Of a stretch of 64,000 bases of DNA, positions 16,907 to 25,743 are shown piece by piece (the stretch's first letter is position 1; each line of letters opens with the position of its first letter). Source of the stretch: Paenibacillus donghaensis (lineage in GTDB: Bacteria > Bacillota > Bacilli > Paenibacillales > Paenibacillaceae); the NCBI RefSeq assembly GCF_002192415.1, contig NZ_CP021780.1:6696001-6760000 (forward strand), written 5' to 3'. The notes beneath the pieces were generated by a model. That model saw only the letters and a program-made list of their open reading frames with translations. It ran no database searches and was not told the DNA's origin. Position numbers and translations under genes: made by a program.

Positions 16907-17896
16907 ATGTTAAATACCAAACAGCTTGTGATTGGAATAGACGGCGGCGGTACACGCACACGGGTGATGGTCAGTGACCGGCAAGGTCATGTGCTGGCTT
17001 ATGTGGAAAAAGGCGGCGCCTCCATCCACAGAGACCCGCTGGCACGGGATAATGTGCATGAAGCGATCCGTGAGGCATTGGCTGCGGCAGGGAGAACCGC
17101 AGCTGAGGTAAGTGGGATTGCCGCCGGAATTGCCGGCTACGACAAGGAAGAAGACCTGCAATGGGTGGAGTCGCTGACAGCCGTGGAAGGGCTGGACTGT
17201 CCGCGATGGCATTTCAATGATGCGGTAGCGGCCCACTACGGCGCGCTTCTGACAGAACCGGGCATTGTCGTCCTCTCTGGCACAGGATCGGTAATTGTCG
17301 CCATTACCGAAGCCGGTGAGTCGATCCGAAATTATGATTTCCATCATTATACCGGTAGCGGCTCCCGGTTCATCTCCTATAATGCCGTGTATGAGGTGCT
17401 GGCCGGCAACACGGCACCCGCCGACAGCCTGCTGGTTCAGCAGCTGCTGGAGCATTGGCAGGTTGCGACCGTTATGGAGCTTGCTGTGCTGGGCAAGGCA
17501 GGCTTCATGCCCGGGGCCAAGGAACGCGACCGCAGGTTCGAGCAGTTCACCCCCTGCATTACTGCAGCAGCAGTGGCGGGAAGCCCGCTGGCTCAGCGGG
17601 TCTGCGACCGCTGCATCCAGCAGATGAAGATCGGGATCGAAATGCTGGCGCTTCTCTTCAGCTCAGAGACGGTGCCGGTTGCCTTCATCGGAAGTGTGAT
17701 CAACAGCCCCTATTTCAAAGACAATCTCACCGCCCTCTTAGCCTGCGGCAATCATAAGACCTACACCCTGCCTGCACCCGTCTTCTCACCGGTGACCGGC
17801 TCCGTGCTGTACGCCATCAGCCAACTGTCGGACGGAATCCGCCCTGCCCCTGCTGTAATGGACAATCTGCGCCGCAGTATCCACACCCGCCCCTGA
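16907..17896 (+). CDS. BadF/BadG-type ATPase, N-acetylglucosamine-kinase-like
   Basis: A 329-residue ASKHA-fold kinase. The phosphate-1 motif is IGIDGGGTRTRV, the phosphate-2/adenosine regions include GIVVLSGTGSVIVA, and HFNDAVAAHYGA is the sugar-binding loop typical of eukaryotic-type GlcNAc kinases. It probably phosphorylates an amino sugar released in wall recycling, which would suit the wall-modifying deacetylase nearby. The start MLNTKQLVIG at 16907 follows GGAGGG by 9 nt; earlier in-frame ATGs at 16880-16883 lie inside the leader. It is monocistronic and ends at a long hairpin. Confidence 0.82.
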   Translation: MLNTKQLVIGIDGGGTRTRVMVSDRQGHVLAYVEKGGASIHRDPLARDNVHEAIREALAAAGRTAAEVSGIAAGIAGYDKEEDLQWVESLTAVEGLDCPRWHFNDAVAAHYGALLTEPGIVVLSGTGSVIVAITEAGESIRNYDFHHYTGSGSRFISYNAVYEVLAGNTAPADSLLVQQLLEHWQVATVMELAVLGKAGFMPGAKERDRRFEQFTPCITAAAVAGSPLAQRVCDRCIQQMKIGIEMLALLFSSETVPVAFIGSVINSPYFKDNLTALLACGNHKTYTLPAPVFSPVTGSVLYAISQLSDGIRPAPAVMDNLRRSIHTRP

Positions 17897-17941
17897 CTCT
17901 ATTATGCTTCTGCGGGCAACATAACCCGCCTCCTCCCAAAC

Positions 17942-17988
17942 CATAAGGGTGCCCCCAGCCATGAAACCGGCTGAAGGGCACCCTTATG
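17942..17988. terminator. Long hairpin between convergent genes
   Basis: CATAAGGGTGCCC pairs with GGGCACCCTTATG, with an inner CAGCC/GGCTG stem. It lies between the kinase gene and the convergent GIY-YIG gene, whose stop is 9 nt away. No T-run is present. Confidence 0.6.
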
Positions 17989-17996
17989 GTTGACGC

Positions 17997-18353
17997 TTAT
18001 TTGTACAGCACTTTGTCCACATTGTATTTAGCTCTCAGCTTATTGACAATGTAGGTCTCATAGATCTCTCTGTGGACCGGATCTTCGATCAGGCACACAT
18101 CAATCTTGGTGATTTCATTGCGGTGTTCCTTGACTGGCGATACGGTATCCTCGAAATGTTTTTTGATCCGCGGTCTCAGCTTTCTGGCCTTGCCGACAAA
18201 CAACAGCTCCTCCTGTGCATTATAGAACATGAAGATGCCGCCATAATCACGGGGAATCAGATGGAAATCGGTGAAGCCGTAGATATTGCTCAGTACCGGA
18301 GCCTCTTGCTTCGTAATGGAAACATCCACTGTAGGAATGGTAATGTTGATCAT
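17997..18353 (-). CDS. GIY-YIG domain protein (YurQ-like)
   Basis: A 118-residue single-domain protein resembling the N-terminal nuclease domain of UvrC. The fold signature is degenerate GIY-YIG: YGGIFMFYN followed by LLFVGKARKLRPRIKKHF, with the conserved Arg on the helix and a later Glu in HREIYETYIVNK. Stand-alone proteins of this kind occur in Bacillales (YurQ). Nuclease activity on branched or damaged DNA is possible but not established. It is monocistronic and convergent with the kinase gene. Confidence 0.8.
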   Translation of the reverse strand: MINITIPTVDVSITKQEAPVLSNIYGFTDFHLIPRDYGGIFMFYNAQEELLFVGKARKLRPRIKKHFEDTVSPVKEHRNEITKIDVCLIEDPVHREIYETYIVNKLRAKYNVDKVLYK

Positions 18354-18418
18354 TAAGGTTCACTTCCTCATTGTATATAGGAGTAAATAGTATCATAGAT
18401 CCAGCTGTGTGACCATTT

Positions 18419-19384
18419 CTATCTTCCCCGTTTCATTATCTCTTTAACCGTCTCCGTAATTCCTATTTCAAAAGAGGTGGACGGCACCGGGCCGACCAGC
18501 GCTTCATATTTCCGGCCGCTTAAGCGCAGCGGCTCCCGGGTGAGATAGAGCATCTCCACAATCTCCTTCATGACCGGCACCCCCAGACCCAGCAGCGATA
18601 AACTTGCTGCGCCCAGTGGAATCACAGGCTTTGTCTTGCCGCTTACTTGCCGGGCGATCCGCACCATTTCCTCGCCGGAGATCACACCGCCGCCGGGAAT
18701 ATGCCAATTCTGCCCGTATGCTTCCTCACGCAGAGCCAGCTCCACGATCATTACGGCCGCATCAGGCAAGTAGACATATTCGCGCGGCACGCTCTTATTG
18801 CCGATGAAGAAAGCCGGCTTGCCTGCGGCAATCGCCGCAAGCGTTGATCCGAGATAGGAGGCTTCGTTGGCCGTAGGTCCGTAATAATCGGGCAGCCGCA
18901 CGATCATCCGCGGGCTCCGTTCCCAGCGGGGGCTGAAGAATAGCTGCTCGAAGGCCAGCTTCACCTGGCCTTTGCGGGTATGCGGGTTCTTCGGGTAATG
19001 CTCCTCAATCGGCTGCTCATTCGTGCGGCGTCCATAGGGATAAATCCCATCCACAGCGATAACCTTACTCCCCAGCTGCGATGCCGCCTGCATCACCGAC
19101 TCCGCCATCGGCAGCAGCTGTGCGCTCATTTCGTTATACGGCACCGAAGCGCTGTGAATGATCAGGTCCACCCCATCGGCAGCGGCAACAATATCCTCGG
19201 GTCTGAAGACATCTCCAGTCTTCAGAGACAGCCCGGCGGGATGGCCGAGGCTTCGGGCCAGCCCTTCCAGCTTAGGAAGCGAACGCCCAAAGGCAACCGT
19301 TTCTATGCCTCTCTTCAGCAGCTCCGCAATAATTACTGTGCCTGTACCCCCCGTTGCGCCTAACACCAAAGCTTTTGTTACCAT
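18419..19384 (-). CDS. NAD(P)-dependent epimerase/dehydratase, extended SDR
   Basis: A 321-residue Rossmann-fold oxidoreductase with the dinucleotide motif GATGGTGTVI at residues 10-19. Substrate-domain landmarks include DGIYPYGRRT and the repeated block YLGSTLAAIAAGKP. It resembles NAD-dependent epimerases, but the canonical YxxxK pair is not clear, so the reaction is unknown. A TetR-family regulator lies upstream on the same strand, and both promoter regions carry the same operator-like sequence. A partial second copy sits at 16486-16787. Expression is probably induced when the TetR ligand is present. Confidence 0.85.
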   Translation of the reverse strand: MVTKALVLGATGGTGTVIIAELLKRGIETVAFGRSLPKLEGLARSLGHPAGLSLKTGDVFRPEDIVAAADGVDLIIHSASVPYNEMSAQLLPMAESVMQAASQLGSKVIAVDGIYPYGRRTNEQPIEEHYPKNPHTRKGQVKLAFEQLFFSPRWERSPRMIVRLPDYYGPTANEASYLGSTLAAIAAGKPAFFIGNKSVPREYVYLPDAAVMIVELALREEAYGQNWHIPGGGVISGEEMVRIARQVSGKTKPVIPLGAASLSLLGLGVPVMKEIVEMLYLTREPLRLSGRKYEALVGPVPSTSFEIGITETVKEIMKRGR

Positions 19385-19406
19385 AATATATTCCTCCTTA
19401 TAGTTT

Positions 19407-19425
19407 GGTTATTTATCAATCACTA
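19407..19425. promoter_or_regulatory. Probable TetR operator upstream of the SDR gene
   Basis: GGTTATTTATCAATCACTA, 22 nt upstream of the SDR start. It matches 18 of 19 bases with the site at 20117-20135 upstream of the tetR gene. Confidence 0.7.
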
Positions 19426-19513
19426 ACTAATGCTTAAAAAGAGAAGGGCTTGCGCCCCACCGTTTCTCAGCTGTCCCCTTCCTTAACAGAACGGATTACA
19501 GCAGCGGCTGCTG

Positions 19514-20068
19514 TTATTGCCCTAGATGCTTCGGCTTCAATGCCGGCATCTCCAGTGCCATCGAGATATTACAGAGCATGCCGTTCGCCATAAATGTGCT
19601 GACGGCTACATCGGGATGCTCCAGACCCGCTGCGGTGAAGAGCTGTTCCATCAGCTCAGTAATACCACCCATTCCCCGCTGCATCGTCTCACGGATCAGC
19701 TGATCGCGAATGCCCAGCGCCTGCACCTGCAGAATAATCTCATTGGGATGGGTCTGCATCAGTGCTTCATATACCCCAATAGCCTCCTGGACAATGTCAT
19801 CCGCAGAAGAATCCAGTCTGCTGAATGCGGTGTTGATCCGCTCGAACGCCCGGCTCAGCGCAGCGACGAACAATTCCTCCTTGTTCTTGAACAGCTTGAA
19901 GATATAGGGTTGGGAGATTCCCACCTTCTCTGCGACTTGCGCAGTGGTAGCCCGGTAATAGCCATGCTCGGCAAAAACAACAACAGCAGCCTCCAGAATC
20001 TGCTCCCGGCGGTTCACGGACACGGCCTCTTCTCCTTTGGCGCGGACGGAGCTGGTTTCTTTACTCAT
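19514..20068 (-). CDS. TetR-family transcriptional regulator
   Basis: A 184-residue regulator with an N-terminal helix-turn-helix: REQILEAAVVVFAEHGYYRA, TTAQVAEKVGISQPYIFKLF, KNKEELFVAA. The C-terminal ligand domain is all-helical and unremarkable. The start at 20068 (MSKETSSVRAKG) has AAAGGAGG at ideal spacing; an upstream in-frame start lacks one. It precedes the SDR gene on the same strand. The shared 19-bp operators imply that it represses itself and the SDR gene. Confidence 0.92.
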   Translation of the reverse strand: MSKETSSVRAKGEEAVSVNRREQILEAAVVVFAEHGYYRATTAQVAEKVGISQPYIFKLFKNKEELFVAALSRAFERINTAFSRLDSSADDIVQEAIGVYEALMQTHPNEIILQVQALGIRDQLIRETMQRGMGGITELMEQLFTAAGLEHPDVAVSTFMANGMLCNISMALEMPALKPKHLGQ

Positions 20069-20116
20069 GAAGGCCTCCTTTGGCAAATCATCTGTTTCTC
20101 GGTATATTCCTTGGTT

Positions 20117-20135
20117 GGTTATTGATCAATCACTA
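20117..20135. promoter_or_regulatory. Probable TetR operator, autoregulatory site
   Basis: GGTTATTGATCAATCACTA with a perfect ATTGATCAAT core dyad, 49 nt upstream of the tetR start. It is paired with the near-identical site at 19407-19425. Confidence 0.72.
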
Positions 20136-20175
20136 TTTAAATGGAGTATAAATCAGCACGATGGAAAATGCAAGT

Positions 20176-20220
20176 CAAAAAAACGTCCTCAGTCGAACCG
20201 AATGGCCCGACGAGGACGTT
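20176..20220 (-). terminator. Terminator of the Bax-inhibitor-1 gene
   Basis: On the minus strand AACGTCCTC pairs with GAGGACGTT around a 21-nt loop that is itself partly paired, followed by a run of seven T. Confidence 0.88.
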
Positions 20221-20261
20221 ATCTTGAAACATAATCTGCTATTATCAGGCCTTGCTCCCTG

Positions 20262-21002
20262 CTAATTACGACTCCACAGCTTGGACAGCAGACGCAGCAT
20301 TTCCACATACAGCCACACTAGCGTAACCATCAAGCCAAAGGCCCCATACCATTCCATATATCTCGGCGCACCCTGCTGTACACCATTCTCGATGAAATTG
20401 AAATCCAGCACCAGATTAAGCGCGGCGATGATCACGATAACCACGGAAATTCCGATCCCGATCAGGCTGTTATCATGCAGATAAGGCACGTTCACACCAA
20501 ACATCCCCAGCCCGAAGCTGAGCAGGTACACCAGTGCGACGCCTCCGGTAGCAGCCAGCACTCCTAGTCTGAACTTGTTGTTGACCTTGATCACACCGGT
20601 ACGGTAGACCAGCAGCAGCGCAAAAAATACAGCAATGGTCAACAAGGCAGCCTGCAGCGTAATGCCGTTGTATAACGATTCATAATTGGCTGAGAGCGCC
20701 CCCAGGAATACTCCTTCAGCAATCGCATAGACCGGCACCAGATAAGGCGCGGCTGTGGGTCTGAAGCTGACGATCAGGGCCAGCACGAAACCTGCGATTG
20801 CGCCCCCCACCATATAAGGAAATACATTCTCCCCGTTAAAATACATCATCCAGGCACTAAACGCGCCGCCGAGCAGAATGATCAATGTAATAAAGGCTTT
20901 GTTGACCGTTCCGCCAAGTGTCATCTGTGCTTGCCCGGAGGAAGGACGGGCTTCTTCGAACGTTTTGTCATTAAGCGCGGGATTACCGCTGCGGCCTATC
21001 AT
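20262..21002 (-). CDS. Bax inhibitor-1/YccA-family membrane protein
   Basis: A 246-residue protein with seven predicted transmembrane helices and a cytosolic N-terminal tail of ~35 residues. Helix content and order (TLIILLGGAFSAWMMYF to the terminal WLYVEMLRLLSKL) match the long bacterial BI-1 branch, in which residues near NFIENG and the final helix form the conserved Asp/Glu-bearing pore region. Family members are pH-sensitive calcium leak channels or FtsH modulators. The role here is not determined. It is monocistronic with its own terminator. Confidence 0.88.
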   Translation of the reverse strand: MIGRSGNPALNDKTFEEARPSSGQAQMTLGGTVNKAFITLIILLGGAFSAWMMYFNGENVFPYMVGGAIAGFVLALIVSFRPTAAPYLVPVYAIAEGVFLGALSANYESLYNGITLQAALLTIAVFFALLLVYRTGVIKVNNKFRLGVLAATGGVALVYLLSFGLGMFGVNVPYLHDNSLIGIGISVVIVIIAALNLVLDFNFIENGVQQGAPRYMEWYGAFGLMVTLVWLYVEMLRLLSKLWSRN

Positions 21003-21193
21003 AAGCCGATCACCTCACCAAGTTATTTTGGAGAAAATAGTTAGTTACTCTTGTCTGCCTCGCTAAAGTATAAGTATACCATCGCTATTCCAAATATTAC
21101 AGTCAACGCCTGTCTGCCATTTAAGACTATGCTACTGAACCGTCAAAAAGGACCGCCAATTTCCGGCCCTGACTGAATTCATCCTCTGGCGAA

Positions 21194-21228
21194 CAAACCC
21201 AAGACCCCCTGCGGGAGTCTTGGGTTTG
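21194..21228 (-). terminator. Terminator of the soluble chemoreceptor gene
   Basis: CAAACCCAAGAC pairs with GTCTTGGGTTTG through a 3-nt GCA loop flanked by CCC/GGG. It is a very stable hairpin 36 nt after the stop, but the T-run is weak. Confidence 0.75.
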
Positions 21229-21263
21229 TCTGCAGCAGCAATTGCGCTAACCGGCCGCTGAAT

Positions 21264-22085
21264 CTACTGGATGATGGACCGGATAAATTCCGTCATTTCA
21301 TTGCTTGTTCTATTTAACCGTTCAATGACCTCGCTGAAATCGGTCACCAGTTCGGCCTGTGTGTTGGAGGAATCCGCAATCGATTCAATCTCTCGCTCCA
21401 TCTGCTTGATGGATTGCTGCACATTGCTCAGCGCACTTTCGATACTATGCGTGGCCTCTTTAGTATTGACGGACAGCTTACGCACTTCCTTCGCAACCAC
21501 ACCGAAGCCCGCTCCCTGCTCTCCCACCCGCGCTGCTTCAATGGCCGCATTGAGCCCCAGCAGGTTCGTCTGCTCCGAGATCTCGCGGATGAAGCCGGTC
21601 ACCTTGTTCACTTCCTGAGAATCGGACACCGCCTTGCGGGAGTTGTCCAGAATCTGCAAGGAGGTAGCTGACAACTGCTCAGCCTGTGCGGCTACAGTCT
21701 GGACCATGTCAACCAGATGTCCGGTAACCTCGTTGATCTCATCGGTCAGTTGTCCCAGCTTCGCTTCATTCTCCAGTGTATAGGCAATCGCTAAAGCCCC
21801 GACGATGGTTCCATCAGATCCATAGATCGGTACGCCGGACGAGATTACAGTATGACCATAGACTTCTGCCGGGACACGGTTCACACTTGCACGTCCTTCC
21901 AGCGCAGCCATTAGAGTAGGATCTTCTTTCACCACAGGGCTGCCCTTGTCCAGTCCAAGGTCGATATTCTTACTGGGAGCATAATAGTGGAACATCTCTC
22001 TGTCCGTAACACCAATCATAATATCCTGTGTGTGAATCAGCTTGAAATAAGGCGCGGTAAGGACTAAGGCATCTATAACGTTCAT
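21264..22085 (-). CDS. Soluble methyl-accepting chemotaxis-type signalling protein (YfmS-like)
   Basis: A 273-residue cytosolic receptor with no transmembrane helix. Residues 1-105 form a small sensory domain ([30 protein letters not shown]). Residues ~120-273 are a coiled-coil MCP signalling domain whose CheA/CheW-binding tip reads [21 protein letters not shown]. The signalling arm is shorter than in transmembrane receptors. The start at 22085 (MNVIDAL) follows AAGGAGATGAACAG. It resembles B. subtilis YfmS, which tunes flagellar motor output. It stands alone with no che genes nearby. Confidence 0.85.
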   Translation of the reverse strand: MNVIDALVLTAPYFKLIHTQDIMIGVTDREMFHYYAPSKNIDLGLDKGSPVVKEDPTLMAALEGRASVNRVPAEVYGHTVISSGVPIYGSDGTIVGALAIAYTLENEAKLGQLTDEINEVTGHLVDMVQTVAAQAEQLSATSLQILDNSRKAVSDSQEVNKVTGFIREISEQTNLLGLNAAIEAARVGEQGAGFGVVAKEVRKLSVNTKEATHSIESALSNVQQSIKQMEREIESIADSSNTQAELVTDFSEVIERLNRTSNEMTEFIRSIIQ

Positions 22086-22181
22086 CTGTTCATCTCCTTG
22101 AAGAAAGTGTGTATGAAATGTTATCGACACTTTGGCTTCGTTAGTGAAGAGGAACTATATTACAGATGATATCTCTCGCCT

Positions 22182-23021
22182 TCAGGCAGTGTCGCCGGCC
22201 AACCGCTCCAGAATTCTTCGCTTGCGGTACAGCATATGCGCGGCCTCGGCCACTTCCTCCAGCGCCTTGCGGTTGGTGTAGGCACCAAAAAACATCCCTG
22301 CCACCGGTACCGCCTGCAACAGCTTCTTCCAGCCCCAATTGTCGCGGTATACGGTGATTACTTCACGCCAGCCCTGAATTTTGGAGACGGCTTCCTTGGT
22401 ACCGGCAGTAATATCGCCATTGCCGCCCGCCTGCAGATTAAGCTCCTTCAGCAGCGTACGCTTCCCCACCACATCCGAAGAGGAGAATTGCATTACCTTT
22501 ACCGTGAATACACGCTCCGCCTTATCTCTGGGATCATAGCCATAGCAGAGACCAATCTCTTGAATCACCTTCAGCGACAAGCCCAGAATAGCCGGAATAT
22601 CGGCAGCAAGTGTAAACACCCCGCCGAAGCCGGTGGTCGCTCCCTGGGCAGTCGCCATATTACGGCGGCTGTGTGCCAGCTGGCGGGACGCTGCGTCCAT
22701 CACCGCCAAGCGATAGGGCCCAGTCTCAGAACCGCCGGCAGCGCGGCTGGCTTCCGCCATCAGCGAATCCACCTTGCGGCCGGCCACAAGATAATTGCCT
22801 CCATTCTGGACATAATTGCCCAGCTCGTCCAGCAGCTGGCCAACCTTGTCATGAATGAACTTAGGGGTGATCTTATCCAGCAGCTTAAACGGCAGGCGGG
22901 CAATCCGGTCCCAGATCATCAGCTTGTTCTGTTCCTTCTCCCATTTGGCTACCTCGGCCAATGCGGCACGCAGCTCGTCCGCAGTTTCAAGCGGTGCAGA
23001 CGGGGGAATCTCCTCGGACAT
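22182..23021 (-). CDS. EcsC-family protein
   Basis: A 279-residue protein of the EcsC family, whose members in Bacillus are linked to the Ecs ABC exporter. Visible features are the Trp-rich N-terminal helix (EVAKWEKEQNKLMIWDRIAR), a glycine-rich hydrophobic stretch GATTGFGGVFTLAADIPAIL and a second at VPVAGMFFGAYTNRK. The function is not defined. No ecsAB genes accompany it here. The strong ATG has GGAGG upstream. Confidence 0.85.
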   Translation of the reverse strand: MSEEIPPSAPLETADELRAALAEVAKWEKEQNKLMIWDRIARLPFKLLDKITPKFIHDKVGQLLDELGNYVQNGGNYLVAGRKVDSLMAEASRAAGGSETGPYRLAVMDAASRQLAHSRRNMATAQGATTGFGGVFTLAADIPAILGLSLKVIQEIGLCYGYDPRDKAERVFTVKVMQFSSSDVVGKRTLLKELNLQAGGNGDITAGTKEAVSKIQGWREVITVYRDNWGWKKLLQAVPVAGMFFGAYTNRKALEEVAEAAHMLYRKRRILERLAGDTA

Positions 23022-23136
23022 AATTATACCTCCCTTATGATGTACTATACGTCTTATTCTCCTATAGCTTCAGTTTAACATAATGCCCCATTAGCGCCAT
23101 TCGATTCCCGGCTGTCCCGCCCAGTGCAGTGCGCGG

Positions 23137-23202
23137 CAAGGGCAGGTGATCACTGCAGCCAGGCCACATACGCCAAGGGACGGTAATCACTACAGCCAGG
23201 CC
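23137..23202. repeat. Two tandem ~29-bp direct repeats
   Basis: CAAGGGCAGGTGATCACTGC plus AGCCAGGCC at 23137-23165 recurs at 23173-23202 with four substitutions, a period of about 37 bp. It is noncoding and lies in the gap upstream of the ecsC-family gene. Confidence 0.6.
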
Positions 23203-23216
23203 GAGGGCTGAGATGT

Positions 23217-23247
23217 CAGGCATCCGCGAAGCTGCGTGAAATGCCTG
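23217..23247 (-). terminator. Hairpin after the transporter gene
   Basis: CAGGCAT pairs with ATGCCTG, with an inner CGC/GCG stem, 22 nt downstream of the transporter stop. There is no T-run, so a terminator role is tentative. Confidence 0.5.
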
Positions 23248-23268
23248 TAATACAATAACCGGCTGCCG

Positions 23269-24684
23269 CTACACCAGAAACATAGCCGTAACAGTCGTGG
23301 CCGCGAGCCCCAGCAGCACCGGCTTCAGATTGCGCCGGGCCAGCTCAAACGGACTGACCCCGCAGATTGCAGCTGCCGGAATCAGCGCCCAGGGGATCAA
23401 CGTTCCACCGCCAACCCAGATCGCGGCTACCTGCCCAAGCGCAGTCAGCGTAGCCGCGCCGGAGTGAATCGCAGTGGCGAACAGCTGGGCGATTGACCCG
23501 GCGAGCGAGATGCCGGAGAAGCCAGAGCCATCCAGACCCGTAATGACACCAACGCCGGTCATCGTAATAGCACCCACTGCTCCGTTAAGCGGAACATGCC
23601 CCGCCAGCGCTACACCCAGGTCATTCACTATGCCATGCGAGCCTTCCGGCAGCACATTTCCGAACAGCTCCGTGAAGGCGGAATCGCCAAGATAGAAGAA
23701 AGCGGCAATCGGAATCACCGGACCGAATACTTTGAACCCGAAGACAAAGCCTTCAATCAGATAAGCAGTGATTTTCTCCAGCCCCTGATTCCGGTGGGCC
23801 AGCAGGGTCACGGCGATTAATATCAGTACAGCGGTCCCGCCGACAAGCGCAGTGGCATCGCCGCCCTGCAGCCCAAGGGCGAACATCGCCGCAAGGTCTG
23901 CCAGAAACAGCAGCGGAATTAGAATCGCCAGCACCTCTCTAAGCCTAGGAGACAGCGTTGCCGGCGCATCCTCCCCGGGCTTGCGGTCTCCAAGTGCTGC
24001 CGAGACCACCTGAGCAGACACCAAACCGTCTCTCCAGCTTCCGTTCTTCTGGTCCCGGCGCATCATCCAGAAGGCACTCACCGTAGTAACCACGCCCATA
24101 ACGATAACCAGCGGAATACTCGCCTCCATTACACTCGACACTGACAGACCTGCGGCATCCGCCGTCAGCTTGGGTGCGCCCTGAATAATATAATCGCCGG
24201 AGAGCGCAATTCCGTGGCCGAACAGATTCATCGCGATGGCTGCTCCCAGCGCAGGCAGCCCCACACGGACTGCGACCGGCAGCAGCACTGCGCCTACTAG
24301 AGCGACAGCGGGTGAAGGCCAGAAGAAGAACGACGTGACCATCATAATCAATCCGATTCCCCAGAAGGCCATCGCCGGCGTGCGCAGGAACCGGGTAAGC
24401 GGTGCAACCATCGTCTCATTGATGCCGGTGACAATGAGGATTCGGCTCATCGCCACAATAATGGAAATAATCATAATGGTGCCTATCAGTTCCTTGGTAG
24501 CGTAGATAAAAGAATTAAAGATTCCCGATACGGACCCGCTGAGAGTAGCCGTAGCCAGCAGCCCAAGAGAAAATATACCTACTACACAAATCATCGTCGT
24601 ATCCCGCCGCCGGACCAACAGCGCCATAATAAATACAATAAACACCAGATAGACCCAATGGATCGCAGCCAGCTGGATTTCCAT
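23269..24684 (-). CDS. Ion-transporter-superfamily membrane permease, substrate unknown
   Basis: A 471-residue polytopic membrane protein with ~12 hydrophobic helices. It shows the inverted-repeat look of the ion transporter (IT) superfamily, with paired re-entrant segments such as SPAVALVGAVLLPVAVRVG and GVGVITGLDGSGFSGISLAG. Organic anion import or Na+/H+-type exchange are the usual roles, but no substrate motif is decisive. The start at 24684 (MEIQLAAIHW) follows GGGGGAGGG. The in-frame TTG six codons earlier lies inside that site. It is divergent from the YoaK gene. Confidence 0.75.
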   Translation of the reverse strand: MEIQLAAIHWVYLVFIVFIMALLVRRRDTTMICVVGIFSLGLLATATLSGSVSGIFNSFIYATKELIGTIMIISIIVAMSRILIVTGINETMVAPLTRFLRTPAMAFWGIGLIMMVTSFFFWPSPAVALVGAVLLPVAVRVGLPALGAAIAMNLFGHGIALSGDYIIQGAPKLTADAAGLSVSSVMEASIPLVIVMGVVTTVSAFWMMRRDQKNGSWRDGLVSAQVVSAALGDRKPGEDAPATLSPRLREVLAILIPLLFLADLAAMFALGLQGGDATALVGGTAVLILIAVTLLAHRNQGLEKITAYLIEGFVFGFKVFGPVIPIAAFFYLGDSAFTELFGNVLPEGSHGIVNDLGVALAGHVPLNGAVGAITMTGVGVITGLDGSGFSGISLAGSIAQLFATAIHSGAATLTALGQVAAIWVGGGTLIPWALIPAAAICGVSPFELARRNLKPVLLGLAATTVTAMFLV

Positions 24685-24839
24685 TTCAGCACCCTCCCCC
24701 AAAGCCCGTATACCAGTTTGGTGCTATATGCTATGCGTAGGCATGAGCTTAGGTTCGCTGGGCAGGAAACTTGCTGCGCAGCGGGAGCAGTGTTACAATT
24801 TGCCCAGTCTAATCTCAAAGAGATCGGGTGAGAACAGCC

Positions 24840-25592
24840 ATGAAACATTCAGAACCAAATCAGGAGAAAACCGATGGCATCTCTCAGCGCAGACTGTCCT
24901 TGGCCCGGCTCAGGCAAGTACCTTCCATTTCTTCAGACTCAGTCAGCCTGGGTGCCACTCTCGCCGTTGTCGGCGGATTCCTGGATGCCTACACCTTCGT
25001 TACCCGGGATGGGATATTCGCCAATGCCCAGACGGGCAATGTGGTGCTGTTTGGCGTGGAGGCAGCGCTGGGGCAGTGGAGCCAGGCCTTGCTCCATTTG
25101 CCGCCCATCCTGGCTTTTATGCTTGGGGTTGCGGTAGCCGAGACCCTCAAACGGCCTGCACTGCAATCTGTACTGCGTGAACCTGCCCGGGCCGTGCTGC
25201 TGGTGGAGATTGCGGTCCTCCTGATCGTCGGCTTGCTGCCGCGGCATGTACCTGATATGTTCGTTACCGTTGCTATTTCCTTCGTCGCTTCGATTCAAGT
25301 CTCTGCCTTCAGCAGGCTGATCAAATGGCCTTACAGCAGCACAATGACGACCGGGAATTTGCGTACTGCTACCCAGGCCGCTTACCAGGCCTGGATCGCC
25401 CGCGACCGGGAAGCTGCCGAGCGTTTCTTGCGGTTCGCTACGATCATCGCCAGCTTTCTGGCGGGAGCCTTCACAGGAACGTTCTCCTCGCTCTATCTTG
25501 GCAACCGGGCCATCTGGGTTGCCGCCGGAATTCTGCTGCTGACCCTGCTGCTGTACAACCGCGAGCTTGCGGAGAATGCTCCGGCCGGATAA
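24840..25592 (+). CDS. YoaK/DUF1275-family membrane protein
   Basis: A 250-residue membrane protein of the DUF1275 (YoaK) family. The signature GGFLDAYTFVTRDGIFANAQTGN lies at ~45, followed by five or six hydrophobic helices and the second conserved stretch YSSTMTTGNLRTAT. The family is presumed to be transporters, but no substrate is established. ATG 24840 is preferred for a GGGTGAG site; an in-frame GTG at 24828 is an alternative. It ends at a strong intrinsic terminator. Confidence 0.85.
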   Translation: MKHSEPNQEKTDGISQRRLSLARLRQVPSISSDSVSLGATLAVVGGFLDAYTFVTRDGIFANAQTGNVVLFGVEAALGQWSQALLHLPPILAFMLGVAVAETLKRPALQSVLREPARAVLLVEIAVLLIVGLLPRHVPDMFVTVAISFVASIQVSAFSRLIKWPYSSTMTTGNLRTATQAAYQAWIARDREAAERFLRFATIIASFLAGAFTGTFSSLYLGNRAIWVAAGILLLTLLLYNRELAENAPAG

Positions 25593-25626
25593 GAAGAAAC
25601 GGATAAATTATGGTGATTATATTTTC

Positions 25627-25672
25627 AAAAAAGCACCGTCCCCGGAGGTCACCAGGGACGGTGCTTTTTTTC
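25627..25672 (+). terminator. Strong intrinsic terminator after YoaK
   Basis: AAAAAAGCACCGTCCC pairs with GGGACGGTGCTTTTTT around a 12-nt loop, with a T-run on both strands. Confidence 0.93.
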
Positions 25673-25743
25673 TTTTCTATAAGAATTCGGGGAATTTCTC
25701 GGGTCACAGCAAGCATTTATAATCTTGCCCTGAAACGTTCAGA

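Noticed and set aside
22236..23078. A 280-codon open frame on the plus strand
   Set aside because: Antisense to the EcsC-family gene, which has clear family motifs and a good start site.
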